Shown: piece after piece, positions 1 to 11,265 of the stretch
How the letters are laid out: every line of letters starts with the position of its first letter
Numbering within the stretch: position 1 is the stretch's first letter
Source of the DNA: Ctena decussata
Taxonomy: Eukaryota; Mollusca; Bivalvia; Lucinida; Lucinidae
Direction: 5' to 3'
Length of the DNA stretch: 64,000 nucleotides
Assembly (NCBI GenBank): GCA_963989385.1
Contig: OZ022511.1
Location: forward strand, 5,766,001 to 5,830,000
Notes under the pieces: generated by a model
What the model saw: the letters and a program-made list of their open reading frames with translations, nothing else
The model's database searches: none
What the model was told of the DNA's origin: nothing
Position numbers and translations under genes: made by a program

Positions 1-712
1 ATTTACTCCCTTTATAATAATAACAAAAATGATTTGAAGAAATATTTCATGCAATACCTCCAACATGGTCTAACTATACATTTGAATTAGACTTTAGATA
101 ATAATATTTGATAAAAGTGTCTTTAAACAAAAAATAAGATAAATTTTTATACAGTCGCGGACCGCGGTTGAAATCGCATATTGGACATAAATAATGTATT
201 CATACGTCACAATCACGTGCACGAATAAGAAAAATGCCTCTACATGATCACATGACACACGAGGTCAAAATCGATATTCTTACAGGCCATGACGAAATAG
301 GTAATTTGCATTTTAATTTGAAGATTATTTTTCATTCCACATTTATCGAATAAACATGCATTTTCTCAAAACTTTTACGGCTAATTATGAGACTATTACA
401 TATTGTTTAACGAAATTTTGTTAAAATATTTGTTTCTGAAAACATGAAATAAACGAGGGAGACAATCTTTAACATGAAGTTTTTCCCATTGCACGCATGC
501 AAAGCGGCACCGAGTGAAAATTTGTGATGATTCATGTTTCTAACGTCAAGACGTACCAATTTTGCGCTTTGATTACGTCCAATGTAAACATTTGCTTCTG
601 TCGACGTCCACCTCAAAATTAGTCCTGTAGAAAAAGTTGTTATATGCTTGCATTTTCAGTTTGTATATTGTTAGAATCAAAATTTTTTGCCATGTCCGTG
701 AATTATCGCTGA
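1..712. other. No recognisable gene or repeat
   Basis: AT-rich sequence in which I see no coding pattern, inverted repeat or tandem array that stands out. It ends where the truncated RT fragment begins. Confidence 0.5.
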
Positions 713-946
713 TACGGAGTTTATGTTTCTCAGCTAGTCCGCTATGCTAGAGCCTGTTTCACATATCATGACTTTGTTGAAAGAGGGAGGCTGCTCACCC
801 GTAATTTGTTGACACAAGGTTATCAGAAAGTAAAGCTTGTGTCGACAGTCGAAAAGTTTTATTGGAGACACCATGACCTCGTTGATCCCTACAATGTGGC
901 CGTTTCTAAACTAATTTCCGATTTGATGGCCTCAGCCGAAGCTTAG
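713..946 (+). pseudogene. 5'-truncated reverse-transcriptase C-terminal fragment
   Basis: A 77-codon stretch is open from 713 to the TAG at 944-946. It has no start codon and an in-frame TGA lies directly before it (710-712). It begins YGVYVSQLVRYAR, continues with ACFTYHDF, and has FYWRHHDLVDPYN near residue 50. I recognise this as the segment that follows the catalytic core in a retroelement RT family common in molluscs and cnidarians, which I place from memory near Penelope-like elements. The decayed RT at 38.9-39.8 kb carries the matching YGVY block in a shifted frame. The open frame with no internal stop suggests a fairly young insertion truncated at its 5' end. The family is likely; the class assignment is inference. 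Confidence 0.65.
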
Positions 947-1171
947 TTAAGCTTTCAAATACCGGACTTTCTTTTACACTGACTTTTCCTACTGATATAT
1001 AGATATGGCGGGTGTATTATAATATGCAGGTGATGCTTACTACTCGCGAGCACCTGATCACACCTCAATTTCGGGATCCATATCTGTGTATCCTAAATAT
1101 TCCGGAATCGTCAATGTTAAAAGGATTTACGAGTTCAGACTTATGAATAGGGTACTTTGACCACTTTCATT

Positions 1172-1347
1172 TACACGTGTTGTCGGGCAGACACGAATAT
1201 TAATTCACTTCAGCTTCGCAATCGTGAATTAATATTTCGTGAACTGTCCATCAACAACGTGTGCTAATCAGCGATAATTCGCGCCTAAATGAATTAATTT
1301 TCATGTCTGCCCGACGTCACGTGCTAATCAGCGATAATTCACGTGTA
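1172..1347. repeat. Imperfect foldback element
   Basis: The outer arms TACACGTG (1172) and CACGTGTA (1340-1347) and the inner arms starting GTCGGGCAGACA (1182) and ending TGTCTGCCCGAC (to about 1315) are inverted repeats. The word GTGCTAATCAGCGATAATTC occurs twice, at 1261 and 1321, exactly 60 bp apart. The structure suggests a small non-autonomous element with a partial internal duplication. I see no coding content and no clear target-site duplication. Confidence 0.6.
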
Positions 1348-2103
1348 AGGAAAATTATTTCTTAATTATCAAGTTACAGCCAGTTTCCCAACAAACTACA
1401 ATGTAAGTACCAGATTTTGCGTCGGAGTAATACAAGTTATACTTTGTGTATGAGTATATTACTATATTACTGAGATTCCCTATTTACCAAATGATGAAAC
1501 ACAGAAAAATATTTTTTAACAACAAGGCCATCACATAACATATTAGTTTCGTAATTTATAAAATGCATTGTAAAATACCTGGTTTTTAGTATAATTACTA
1601 TCTATCTTTTGATACGCATCTTGAATATAGAACACGACCGCAAATACTTGAAATTATTTTAATACGTGCGGGATAAAAAAATAATATATCTAAGTATTAT
1701 TTGACCATGTGGTTTCTGAATTTTTGGCGATCCCACAAGTCAAATAGACGTATAGGTACGGCAGTGATATGAGATTTGTTCCCATCCATCTCTTCGGTCT
1801 GAGTCCGATTTCCGGTCTCCGCTCTAGAAATGTTGGTTTTCGCGCGTCATATTGTCCAATTCATAATGCGTATGGGTACTAGATCCCATACCAGGCGGGC
1901 ACACGACGACTAGTAAATCATTAAAAGACCAAAAAAATGAGCAAACGACAAACTACGCCAAAACTTCGAAGTATGGCCCACGATACTCCATATGAATGTA
2001 TTCTCCGCTCTTGAAGGACCTTTAAAATTTGTTTTTGACTTCACTGCAGCTGATATTGTGTCGTGTGGCGGCGTTGAACGTCTCCCCGTTCATTATCCAT
2101 AGA
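1348..2103. other. No gene; one small hairpin
   Basis: AT-rich DNA without a coding signal. A short dyad (GTATGGGTAC / GATCCCATAC) lies at about 1870-1891. Nothing else stands out. Confidence 0.5.
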
Positions 2104-2377
2104 TTAAAAAAAAAAAGAGAAGAAATGTTGAAAAGTGTGCGCTCTGATTAACATGTCCCAGTTACCAGGCCCCGAGGTTATAAAACTTGAGTATTATCTC
2201 AAACTCAAAATAAAGCATACTGACTGGCTGCTTCCGAGCTTTGCTCGGAAGCAGCCAATCAGTATGCTTTATTTTGAGTTTGAGAATGTACTCAAGTTCT
2301 ATAACCTCGGGGCCTGGTTACTGGGACATGTTAATCAGAGCGCACATTTTTCAACATTTCTTCTCTTTTATTTTAAC
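2104..2377. repeat. Long near-perfect palindrome (foldback element)
   Basis: Two arms of about 130 bp are reverse complements with few mismatches around a centre near 2240 (CTTCCGAGCTTTGCTCGGAAG in the middle). The arms end in TTAAAA-rich sequence on both sides. Short ORFs on either strand come from the palindrome and are not credible genes. No second copy is present in the window. It is probably a foldback MITE; the length and near-identity of the arms suggest a young copy. Confidence 0.85.
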
Positions 2378-2793
2378 CTTTGAACAGATATCTCAGATGC
2401 GCCAATGCAGTGATTTAAAAAAGTAGCATACTGCGGTTTGACGGGAACCAATTTTGCAATTGATTTGCATATTACTACTATCAAAATACGCTTAAACTGT
2501 AATTTGCCTGGTAAACTTGTAATGTAGAGAGTAAAAAGTTGTTTTATGGAGATGGAAATGCACATATTTGTCAGTTTAACCACGTTAATGATCATAAACT
2601 ACAAGAAATGATATAAATGTCTATTTAGTGGTAAAGAAAGATATGTTATAAGTATGTTATATCAAGCGTGTCTTTAACCCAATTATGCATAGTGTCCCAT
2701 AAAGGGACTTTGGCAAACGGTGCAGACCCAGAACTAAACCTGTCTAGATTTTAATAATTGTGGAATGTGTTTGCTGTCAAGCAACACAATAGC

Positions 2794-3438
2794 TATAGAG
2801 GATATTTGACTTTTTCAGTGTAAGATCGATTTTATTTCACCGAAGGAACACCAAAAGCAGTATTTTCACGCGTGGCGAAGCCGCAAATGAAAATACCAGT
2901 TTCGGTGTTCATGAGTGAACTAAAAATCGATCTTACACTGAAATAGTCAAATTTTCTGTTTCTCTTAATATGCTTTAAAATAGCAATAATTGTACGACAG
3001 AGACACAAGTTTTTTCTAGCCGGTTTTCATCAAATTTGATGCTTCCAGCGTGTTTACTGCATATGATATTGGTTGTAAACCCGGTTTGCAACTAGAAAAT
3101 AGCTAAAAATTTAATGTTGATAATCAGATCTCAAGAAATTTGCTATGAAAGCTTGCCAACAGGAGACTAGGGCGGCCTGACGTCGCGTTCACTAACAATG
3201 TTACTTTGGCGCTTTAGGTGACGTCATTAACTTCGTAATGACGAGCAAACATGCGTGATGTAATTTATGTCAAGCTGGATAAGCTTTAATCAATAAATCA
3301 ACAAATGAATGAGACTATTTCCCTAAAATCTTATTTTTGAAACAGTAAAATCGAGCGTGATAATTTCACAAGTGAGATTATCAGTTTCGATTTCACCTAG
3401 AAATCTCTGTCTATAATTCATTGAAAAGTACAAAAGAA
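2794..3438 (+). mobile_element. 645-bp dispersed element, copy 1
   Basis: First of three same-strand copies (others at 27070-27718 and 33525-34134). All start ATAGAGGATATTTGAC and end near ATTCATTGAAAAGTA followed by AAAGAA. The 5' part is a long hairpin: TTCAGTGTAAGATCGATTTT pairs with its complement about 130 bp later. The 3' part holds a second hairpin built on GATAATTTCAC and GTGAGATTATC. Between them is a conserved CpG-containing block with GCGGCCTGACGTCGCGT and TGACGTCATTAAC. I see no protein-coding frame shared by the copies, so it is non-autonomous. Exact termini are uncertain. Confidence 0.75.
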
Positions 3439-4444
3439 ATTGTGTTCCATCATATATGCTTATACTTTAACACTTTAGCATCTATATGGCTTGTACGAGC
3501 TAAAATGGCTGATTTGCATTTGCAACACTTTGAAAAAAAGCTATTACAATATTAGTTGATAAATATTCCAGTAACCATTAAGTTAAGCAAATATTTACTA
3601 ACATTCTTCTGATCTTTCGAATTAAACAAGTAAAATGGGCATACCAAAAGTGTGTGTTGAAACTAGGAAATATCTATCAAGCTGCTGAAGATATCTTGAA
3701 TTACCTCAGCATTCATTAGAACAATTACCAAACAACATTACTTATTAAGCGTGAATCGAGACTGCAGAGTGTTAATGAACAATATTACCAGCTACTCATC
3801 GACAAAACATTTGGAATTTTACAAATAAAAAGAATGGCATTCGGATGGAAATGATGCCTTAATTGAATAATAACCCAATATTTTCATTTCTATGGGTAGT
3901 TAACTTCCAGCTTTTATGTCAGTTCCTAGGCTAAAGCAATCCAGAACATAACGTACCTAACCAAGATAACTTGAAACAGTCGAAATAAAATATTGATAGG
4001 TATACAATCATTGTTCTAGCAACTAATATTTGTTTGTCGTCATTGATAATTATAACAATATGTAACGATTGGGTCAAATTGTTGCTGAAAATTTTATTTT
4101 GCTGACTCAAATAAGACGTTTTTTCCTACTGTTAATCAAACCGCGTATTTTAAACTTTATCAGTTTAAAAGAAACTCTAAAACGGTTGAATGTTGCCGCT
4201 CAGTTTCAGGCCAGAAATTCAATGACTACCTTCAGTTTGCTTTCCGCTCTCGTTCCCTTACTGATTGTATTGTTGCTTTCTGAAAATTTCCAGTTTGGTG
4301 TCATCGATAAGATGTAGAACTAGATTGTATACGCTTCTGATTTCAGTTTCCCTTTTACACTTACTCTAGTTTGTATCAGCACTCACCATAACAAAATATA
4401 GTTGTCTTTAAGTTATCAGCCGTGTTAAAACATGATGTTACACA
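3439..4444. other. No recognisable gene or repeat
   Basis: An 82-codon ORF at 4069-4317 (plus) ends with a hydrophobic stretch after a second Met, but it has no neighbouring exon signal and I do not treat it as a gene. Otherwise nothing. Confidence 0.45.
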
Positions 4445-4659
4445 GGGTAGAGTCGGGTAACTTCGGACAGCGGGTAAATTCGGACACACCATTGCAAACA
4501 AAAAAAATCCAGATGAGTCGGCTCATGATGAGCCGTCTCATCAGCATTTTCATTGTTTGCCCAGTTATTTTTGTTTTAATTCCAAACAACTGACATTTAA
4601 AGGAAACAATGTCACTGTCCGAATTTACTCGCTGTCCGAATTTACCCGATGTAGTCTCA
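4445..4659 (+). mobile_element. TA-flanked MITE family (GGGTAGAGTCGGGTAA ends), copy A
   Basis: The ends carry GGGTAGAGTCGGGTAA and TTACCCGATGTAGTCTC, with the repeated subterminal word CGGGTAAATTCGGACA. The centre is a dyad, GATGAGTCGGCTCATGATG, matching the centre of copy C at 10579-10795. Target duplication is not clear for this copy (CA at the left side), unlike copies B and C. There is no coding capacity; it is a non-autonomous DNA transposon, probably mobilised by a Tc1/mariner-like transposase. Confidence 0.7.
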
Positions 4660-4855
4660 CGTATTTTGTGCCAGATGTAGCCATGAAGGATATTATTTGA
4701 TTCTCAAAGATACGTGAGCCCAGAAACTGTCGAGTATTTTATCCCTTGTGATATGTGATGAGTGAGAAAAATGTCCGAATGTCTCGTAAATATGGATACT
4801 GTCACCCACCTTTTAGGGAGGCAGGGCAATATCACCTCAGCGGACACATATATTC

Positions 4856-4913
4856 GAAATGACGTCCAACTGGCGTCGATTCGACGTCATTTCGACGTCA
4901 TGTGCCTGCTGGG
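4856..4913. repeat. GACGTC-motif array ending CTGCTGGG, copy 1
   Basis: Four degenerate GACGTC/GGCGTC palindromes lie within about 50 bp, followed by TGTGCCTGCTGGG. The same arrangement is at 13295-13369 and in degenerate form at 40547-40738. It is a short array of self-complementary words, not a microsatellite. It behaves like a dispersed element because the terminal word recurs. Confidence 0.6.
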
Positions 4914-6227
4914 ACTATTCCATCATTCAGTTTGTGCGTCATTTGTTCTTATTGTACATGTATTACGTTTTCCAGCAGCTACTCTATAGTTACCCTTCAC
5001 TGTCATTGAAATTTAGCGGACGCATAGATGTACATGTAACTTTGAGATGATTCTTAGACTTCCGTCGGTCAGTAACTGAAAACTTTCATGTTTGACATGT
5101 CTTTTTGTGTAAGCCGATTTTAACACATTTAGAGTCGTGTTAGCATGGGCAAACATATGGTGTGTCTAGTTTAGTTTGGATTTCTTGAGGATAGTTGTAG
5201 CAGATATACTTGGAATGTATAATGAAAATACTGTTTGTAAACAAGCAGGGTAGGATTATGACATTTTAGATAAGTCTGACATAAAACAATACTACACAAA
5301 TACATTACTCTCTTCGAGATTCGAAATTTGTAATAATGGGTAATAAAGATTTATCTATGCGCCGAGTTTTTTAAGTATCCCGTGCAAGAAACAAAGGACG
5401 ATGCATATACTAGATGCGCGCACACTCCTCCGCATGATCTGCTCGGTAATCATATGCTAGAAAACGTTTCCTTATATACTGAAAGATTAAGAAACATAAA
5501 CATAATTCATACTACTCGGAAAGGTAAATTAGACATATTTTGTCTCTTGTCATACTGTTAGAATAAGACGATGCAATATGCTCAATCAAATTTAGTGTCC
5601 GCCTTTTAGCAAATGTTGTTTCTACTGTTCACCAACACCAGTGTGCAATATTAATTTCACACTGGAAATGGATTGTTATTTCATGAAATAATTGATTAGT
5701 CGTTTCATTGTTTTAATTTAGTGTCAGAAGGACGAATTTTGTGCAAAAACAGATCTTCATGAGCAGCAAACTACCAGTTAATAATTACATGAAATACTTT
5801 CAGCCGAAGGAATTTAGCTTCACTTTTCATGCACTAACACACGTTCTCACGTTTATTAGCTAAGTGCGCATGTTCTTGATTTTCGTATCTACATGCGTTT
5901 GAGGATCTTGTTGCAATGCAAACACCAATCTGCACACGCTACCCTGCATGCTCTGTGACGTTCACATGAACGTTGTTACCACCTGTCCGTCGGCTAATGC
6001 AAAATTTCATACTTGCACCAAGGTCAGGCACTTCTGAAACTGTCAAAAGCAAACATTTCTACAACGATCAAGTGGTTTTATCTGTTCAACGTTTGTCTTC
6101 AGTATAATGGTAAATTGATGTATCACCTGTCGGTGTACCCGATTAAGTACCGGCCATTTCCGAGTGAGAATCATACTTGAAGCTCTGTGCATTGGCTATT
6201 AGCTTACAAATGATTAACCATAGACCA
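4914..6227. other. No recognisable gene or repeat
   Basis: Unique-looking AT-rich DNA. I found no splice-bounded coding block and no inverted repeat of note. Confidence 0.45.
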
Positions 6228-6450
6228 GGGGCCGTATTCATAAAGCCACTTAAGTCGTTGGTATGCGGTTGCTAATGGAAAATATCTATAAAGGAGATTC
6301 CCTACAACTATGAAATTTGCTCTGGAGGAACAGTCTTTGTAAGACTGTTCCTCCAGAGCAAATTTCATAGTTGTAGGAAATCTCCTTCAAAGAAATTTAG
6401 CCTTAGCAACAGCATAGCAACCACTTAAGTCGTTTTATGAATACGGCCCC
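6228..6450. mobile_element. 223-bp foldback element, copy 1
   Basis: GGGGCCGTATTCATAAA at the start and TTTATGAATACGGCCCC at the end form near-perfect inverted termini. The whole 223 bp folds on a centre near 6342 (GGAACAGTC / GACTGTTCC). Copies of identical length lie at 54711-54933 and 55052-55274. No protein is encoded. Confidence 0.85.
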
Positions 6451-7724
6451 AGAACTTACCTGTAAAGACAACACAATGACCAGCATCAATTAATAAATTA
6501 TATGCTACTTAGCTATTAAAACAGTGACCATTTAAAAGAAAAAGAAATAAGTGCTTTGACGCAGTATTTGACGTGACGGCTTGGCATATCAACAGTTCAG
6601 ATCAATTGAAAGGCTGTATGTTGTATTAGCTGTCGGACTTGAAGTTTTTTTTTTGTTTTTGTTTTTATTCGTTATGTTGTCATTTTTCTTCCTCGCCGTA
6701 TAATCTAATACCAAACCTCGTGCCACAGGCCTTTCAGCGACTGTACTAGGTAGGTGGATATTATAAATTTTAATTAGCAGGCTAATATTCACCTGTTGTT
6801 TATTGTAGGATTATAATCATCTCTTATCTACTTAATCATCTATTTATCTAGGTCTTTTTCATCTCCATCACACTTCTATATTGATATTTGCTGTAACATG
6901 TAATTGACATTTTATCAAACATCAAGTTTACAAATCAAGTAGTAAAACTTGTCAATTTCATTTTCACAACAATCAGCACAGACTCACATAAGCGCTTCAG
7001 CGAGGTGATAGAGTTTTTTTTTTTCCAATTCTCATAACGATGTTCCCGCCAGCGAACCCATGGTTACACACTCCGATCCCTCTCCAATTCGAAGAGGAGA
7101 GTTTTTATGGAATCCCCCGACCGTTATAGTTATTTTAATAGCATTGAGAATAATTAATAATAGTAGCTTAAGTCGTCTAGACTTACTAATTACAGCAGTG
7201 ACCTTGCTTAATGCTGAAATGCATGTTTTGTTCATTTCACAATGACACTTTCATTTAGTTGTTTACCTTTTCCGGTGTTTACTTATTTTGGCAGTGATAA
7301 ACCGAAAAAGGCCAATGCTCATGATTTATCTTACGCGTGGCAGGCTTGCGAAAGTACAACGCCCCTGGGATGTGCAAATTGGAATTTCGTACAATCTATC
7401 TTGCACACACAAATGTCAAGTAATAATACACGATGATTTGTCAAACACATTTAAATGCCGTCTAATTGTTAATATAAAGTTTATCTATGTCTTTATTGAA
7501 AAAGGCGAACGACCTACCGGAATAAAACAGTGTACTTTTGAAGACTTAAACACCTTCAAATGATCAGAAGTGTTAATATTTAGCTACTACAATACGGCTG
7601 CGCATCTGTTTCAACCGGCTACAGTCAAGTTGCCTCATTCTACGAAGCCAGTAAAGCACTGGTTTCCCGAACTTCTGTCGTATGCTGGAATACATGTATA
7701 CACTGTAAAATTTGGGGCACATAA
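6451..7724. other. No recognisable gene
   Basis: Contains short T-rich runs (about 6645-6668) and a few ORFs below 92 codons with no recognisable domain. Nothing I can support as a gene. Confidence 0.45.
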
Positions 7725-7925
7725 TAGGGTAAAGTCGGGTAAATTCGGACAGCGGGTAATTTCGGACGGTGACATTTTTTCCTTTATATGTCTGTTGTTT
7801 GGAATTAAAACAAAATTAACTAAGCAAACAATGAAAATCCTGATGAGCCGTCTCATCTGTATTTTCACTGTTTGCAATGGTATGTCTGAATTACCCACTG
7901 TCCGAAATTACCCGACTCGACCCTA
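7725..7925 (+). mobile_element. TA-flanked MITE, copy B
   Basis: TA precedes GGGTAAAGTCGGGTAAATTC, and the right end CCCGACTCGACCC is followed by TA, giving a 2-bp TA target-site duplication. Subterminal CGGACAGCGGGTAA repeats match copies A and C. The central dyad is halved (GATGAGCCGTCTCATC), so this copy is 201 bp. Short ORFs inside follow the inverted repeat and are not genes. Confidence 0.8.
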
Positions 7926-7998
7926 ATTACCGTAACTGTGTTTAAATAAAAAATTGATTTGACAGTGCAGTAATGCATCCAAAAGATGTAGATGGAAT

Positions 7999-8067
7999 GG
8001 CAAACAGTATAGACCCTGATTAGACTGCTACTTTAGGAGCAGTGTGATCTGGGTCTACACTTTTCGC
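7999..8067. repeat. Degenerate hairpin with GCAAACAGTGTAGA-type arms
   Basis: GGCAAACAGTATAGACCC and GGGTCTACACTTTTCGC are imperfect inverted arms about 30 bp apart. The arm word GCAAACAGTGTAGA also occurs at 33286-33354, 45483 and, changed, at 2709 and 54635. It is a very short hairpin family. Confidence 0.5.
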
Positions 8068-8520
8068 TTAGACATATCTGTCCCGATATTATTTTTTTTT
8101 CGGTAAGGAAATTTTTCTGCTCCTGAAACCTAATGTACAAGACTGCTTATCAATCAAGTTTGCAGTCCATTGATTTTGTACAATGTGCAGAGTAATTATC
8201 TAATAACCAACTTTATTTAAAGATGACAACTGATTAAGACAAACGAACATTGCATTGCACATTTAACTGTTTCTGACGACACACATGATCAGACAGTGAA
8301 TGAATGGGTACAACTTTGAGCATACGTGGATGGGGCTGAGATGAGACACAACGCTGACTCAAACTGTATCAATGTGGAATCAACGTTTTGACGTGAACTT
8401 AACCGACCGTTGGTTAAATGTTTCAAAATTATGTTTCTGCTTAGAACTTTGAAACTGTATTGATGTGGTCACAAACAACTATTAATGGAATCCATGCGTT
8501 TCAAATTATTGTTTTTCCTT

Positions 8521-8875
8521 AATGTTAATATGTCCCGCACACAGTTTATATAATTGAATTTCATAAGAGCGCCTTAGAAAATAAAGAACACATTCAAAGG
8601 AAGGAACGTGGGATATACTTCGAAGTTTCGGCTACTGAAGCTTCATTTATTTTAATAATAATGTTAATATGTCCCGCACACAGTTTTTTTTAATTGAATT
8701 CTATAAGAGCTCCTTCGAAAATAATGAACACATTCAAAGGAAGGAACGTGGGTTATACTTCGAAGTTTCGCCTACTGAAGCTTCATCAGTGACCTCGATA
8801 AAAGCTGATGACAAAAGCCAGAGAAAAAGAATACTGTAATTTCTTAATTTTAAAATGACAGTCGAATCAAAAGAC
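8521..8875 (+). repeat. Tandem pair of a dispersed repeat (139-bp period)
   Basis: ATGTTAATATGTCCCGCACA begins at 8522 and again at 8661. Both copies continue through the block AAGGAAGGAACGTGGG to CTTCGAAGTTTCG. Related single pieces lie at 9098-9215, 41832-41897 and 42118-42275. A 19-bp duplication (AAGGTCCAAATCAATAAAA) lies at about 8893-8930. A 112-codon minus-strand ORF here is a by-product of the repeat. Confidence 0.7.
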
Positions 8876-9097
8876 TGATTAGTACCACAAAAGGTCCAAA
8901 TCAATAAAAAGGTCCAAATCAATAAAAAGCGATGGACAAGAACTGAGTTTAAACCAATCACAAACTGCTGATTTCTCAGAATATATCCTTTGATGTTAAA
9001 GGACAAAATTAAAATATAATCTGCAATATGGATGATGCACGGGGGAGACGTTTCACTGCCGCTACATGGCACATCACCAGTTGCAGTGAGGTCAAAT

Positions 9098-9215
9098 TGA
9101 AATCTTAAAAAGTACCTTCAAGAGCCGAGAACACATTCTTAAGAAGGAACGTGGGCCACACTTCGAAGTTACGGCTACTCAAGCCTCAGATGTGACCCTG
9201 ACATGATCTGGTGAT
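9098..9215 (+). repeat. Dispersed repeat fragment (GAAGGAACGTGGG family)
   Basis: Shares TTCAAGAGC, AGAAGGAACGTGGGCCA and the following GTGACCCTGACA block with 42118-42275, which it matches better than the nearby 8.5-8.9 kb copies. Confidence 0.6.
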
Positions 9216-9423
9216 GAAATATAGGTTCACGGCCTAATGTATATCAAGACAGCCTGGTTTTTCCACTGTTCTGCCGGAAGTCGTTGGTGGTTTTAAGATA
9301 TTATAGATATGCAGAGCATGCCGCATGTGGGATGGCTACTAGAATGTCATATATACAAATTAAGGAAACACTCAGAACAAACCTCACACCTTTGTATTGA
9401 ATAATTACTTTTCAAATGATATT

Positions 9424-9661
9424 TGAGCCGCGACACGACAAAACCAACAATGTGGTCGTGCGGCCAGCGCAGACTCAGATCAGCCTGGGCATTCGCCCAG
9501 TCTGATCAGAGCCTTCGTTGTCCGCATGGATGTAGCTTAGACCCTTAGCAACCTTTTGAGCACTCAACGAAGAGTCTAGTCAAACTAGGTGGGAGCCCAG
9601 GCTGATCTGAGTCTACACTGGGCGCACAACCACATTGTTGGTTTTGTCGTGTCGCAGCTCA
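9424..9661 (+). mobile_element. TGAGCC foldback family, copy a
   Basis: The left end TGAGCCGCGACACGAC and right end GTCGTGTCGCAGCTCA are inverted termini. TT on both sides looks like a 2-bp target duplication. Inner sequence repeats the theme: CAGATCAGCCTGGGCAT is inverted near the right end. The unpaired centre reads TCCGCATGGATGTAGCTTAG (call this orientation X). No protein is encoded. It is a non-autonomous MITE/foldback; the source transposase is not in the window. Confidence 0.9.
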
Positions 9662-10578
9662 TTTATTATTGTCTCTCCTGCGACTAACAGAAGCGATACG
9701 TGCGGGGATTGTTTGGGAAGTCCTGAGAACTTAGCTTTACGTTTTTATTCGAGAACGCTTAGTCTAGAGTAATTTAAATTCCGTGTCAGAACAGTTTGAC
9801 TGTTAGAAAGCAATCCCCAAAAAATGGCGAATCTGTTGGTTACCTGAATAACACACTACTGCGTTGTTGCTGGGCACTGTAAAATCAGTATTTGATCTAA
9901 AATTAACAGATACGTGTTTCAATAATCCAACCGTTTTTCTTTTCATTTTTTTTTTTTGTATTTTCTTTTTTGCGAAAAAATCTACCAACAGCATGACGTC
10001 TTGACGTCAAAGAAATTCTCCTTGGTCATCGCTTTCAGACCGTCACAAAACTCAGAAGAGCAATTACAGATATCATTAACTTATTTAATAGTCATTGGTA
10101 CAGGGACACTTAATTCATTGGTACAGAGAGTTAAATCCTTGGTACAGGGACCCTAATCACTGGCACAAGGACACTTACAGAATAAGGCTTCACGGAGACG
10201 GGAGGTGCGTCGCTATCGGAGGTAAATTAGTTGAAAAAGACCCTAGACGTTTAGATTGTAGACGACGTCACAACCACTATGGTATTCTTTTAAATTGTGT
10301 GTTTTCTTTACTGCTCTATGTATTTTCTTATTTTTTTGTACATTTGATTTGCAAAAGATTTAAATTTCTGTGGGTATAAATGTCACAAGAGCCATTTGAA
10401 AATTATTTTTTATGATAACATTCTTAGAACTTCCCGAACCACCCTCGTTTGTATTACTTTTCTTGCTTTGCGGTCGGCAGCGGCTTAAACCTTGTGTCAA
10501 GTTTTCTGGTTTAGTTCTGTTTTATGACAATGCGCAGTCAGGGGAGACAAAGCATTCTACGGCATGTTCTCTGGTCTG
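9662..10578. other. No gene; short degenerate tandem repeat
   Basis: Four imperfect copies of TTGGTACAGGGAC-like units, spaced about 20-27 bp, lie at about 10089-10172. Otherwise nothing recognisable. Confidence 0.5.
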
Positions 10579-10795
10579 TAGGGTCTAGTCGTCTAAATTC
10601 GGACAGCGGGTAAATTCGGACAGTGACATTGTTTCCTTTATATGTCAGTTGTTTGGGAATTACACAAAATTAACTGAACCAATAGTGAAAATCCTGATGA
10701 GACGGCTTATTATGAGCCGTCTTATCTGGATTTTCACTGTATGCAATGGTATGTCCGAATTTACTTGCTGTCCGAAGTTACCAGACTCTACCCTA
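10579..10795 (+). mobile_element. TA-flanked MITE, copy C
   Basis: TA (10579-10580) plus GGGTCTAGTCG at the left, and CCAGACTCTACCC plus TA (10794-10795) at the right, define a 217-bp element with a TA duplication. The centre holds the full dyad GATGAGACGGCTTATTATG. It is the best-preserved member of the family in outline. Confidence 0.8.
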
Positions 10796-11265
10796 TAGCT
10801 TACGAAACAGAAAGCTAGGAAAAACGTTTAGAAGTGGTAAAAAGTCTGATAAGAGAAACACTATGATTATAACTACAAACTGAATTTTGTTTATGATGTA
10901 ATTCTTATTTACTAATTTAGTGCCATTTCGTCGGTCAAGAGTGAGGGAAAATCGGCTTTTAAACATCGATAAATTCCCTGAACCGGAATCTTTGAACTTT
11001 TTTCATTGTGACGATTTCTTAGATACCCTGTATAACTGAAAAATTTGTAATAAAGATGACCGAATGGGAATAATTATGAAATGATTTTTAATGAATTTCA
11101 TGGACGTGTAAACACCTGCAGCACACTCACAGACTACACATAAATTCCTTCGGGCTGTTTTCAGTTGGTTAGCGATTCACCAGCGTTTACCAAAAATAAA
11201 ATAAAAAAAATAAAATTCATTCCTATATATTTGACATAATGTTAAGCTTTTTAATGTTTCTTGTC
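10796..11265. other. No recognisable gene or repeat
   Basis: AT-rich spacer; nothing stands out. Confidence 0.45.

Noticed and set aside
4069..4317. Short secreted or membrane protein
   Set aside because: One hydrophobic run only, no splice context and no conserved feature; an AT-rich chance ORF is more likely.
6589..6792. tRNA-like or SINE head on the minus strand
   Set aside because: A faint resemblance to A-box words only; no B box at proper spacing.
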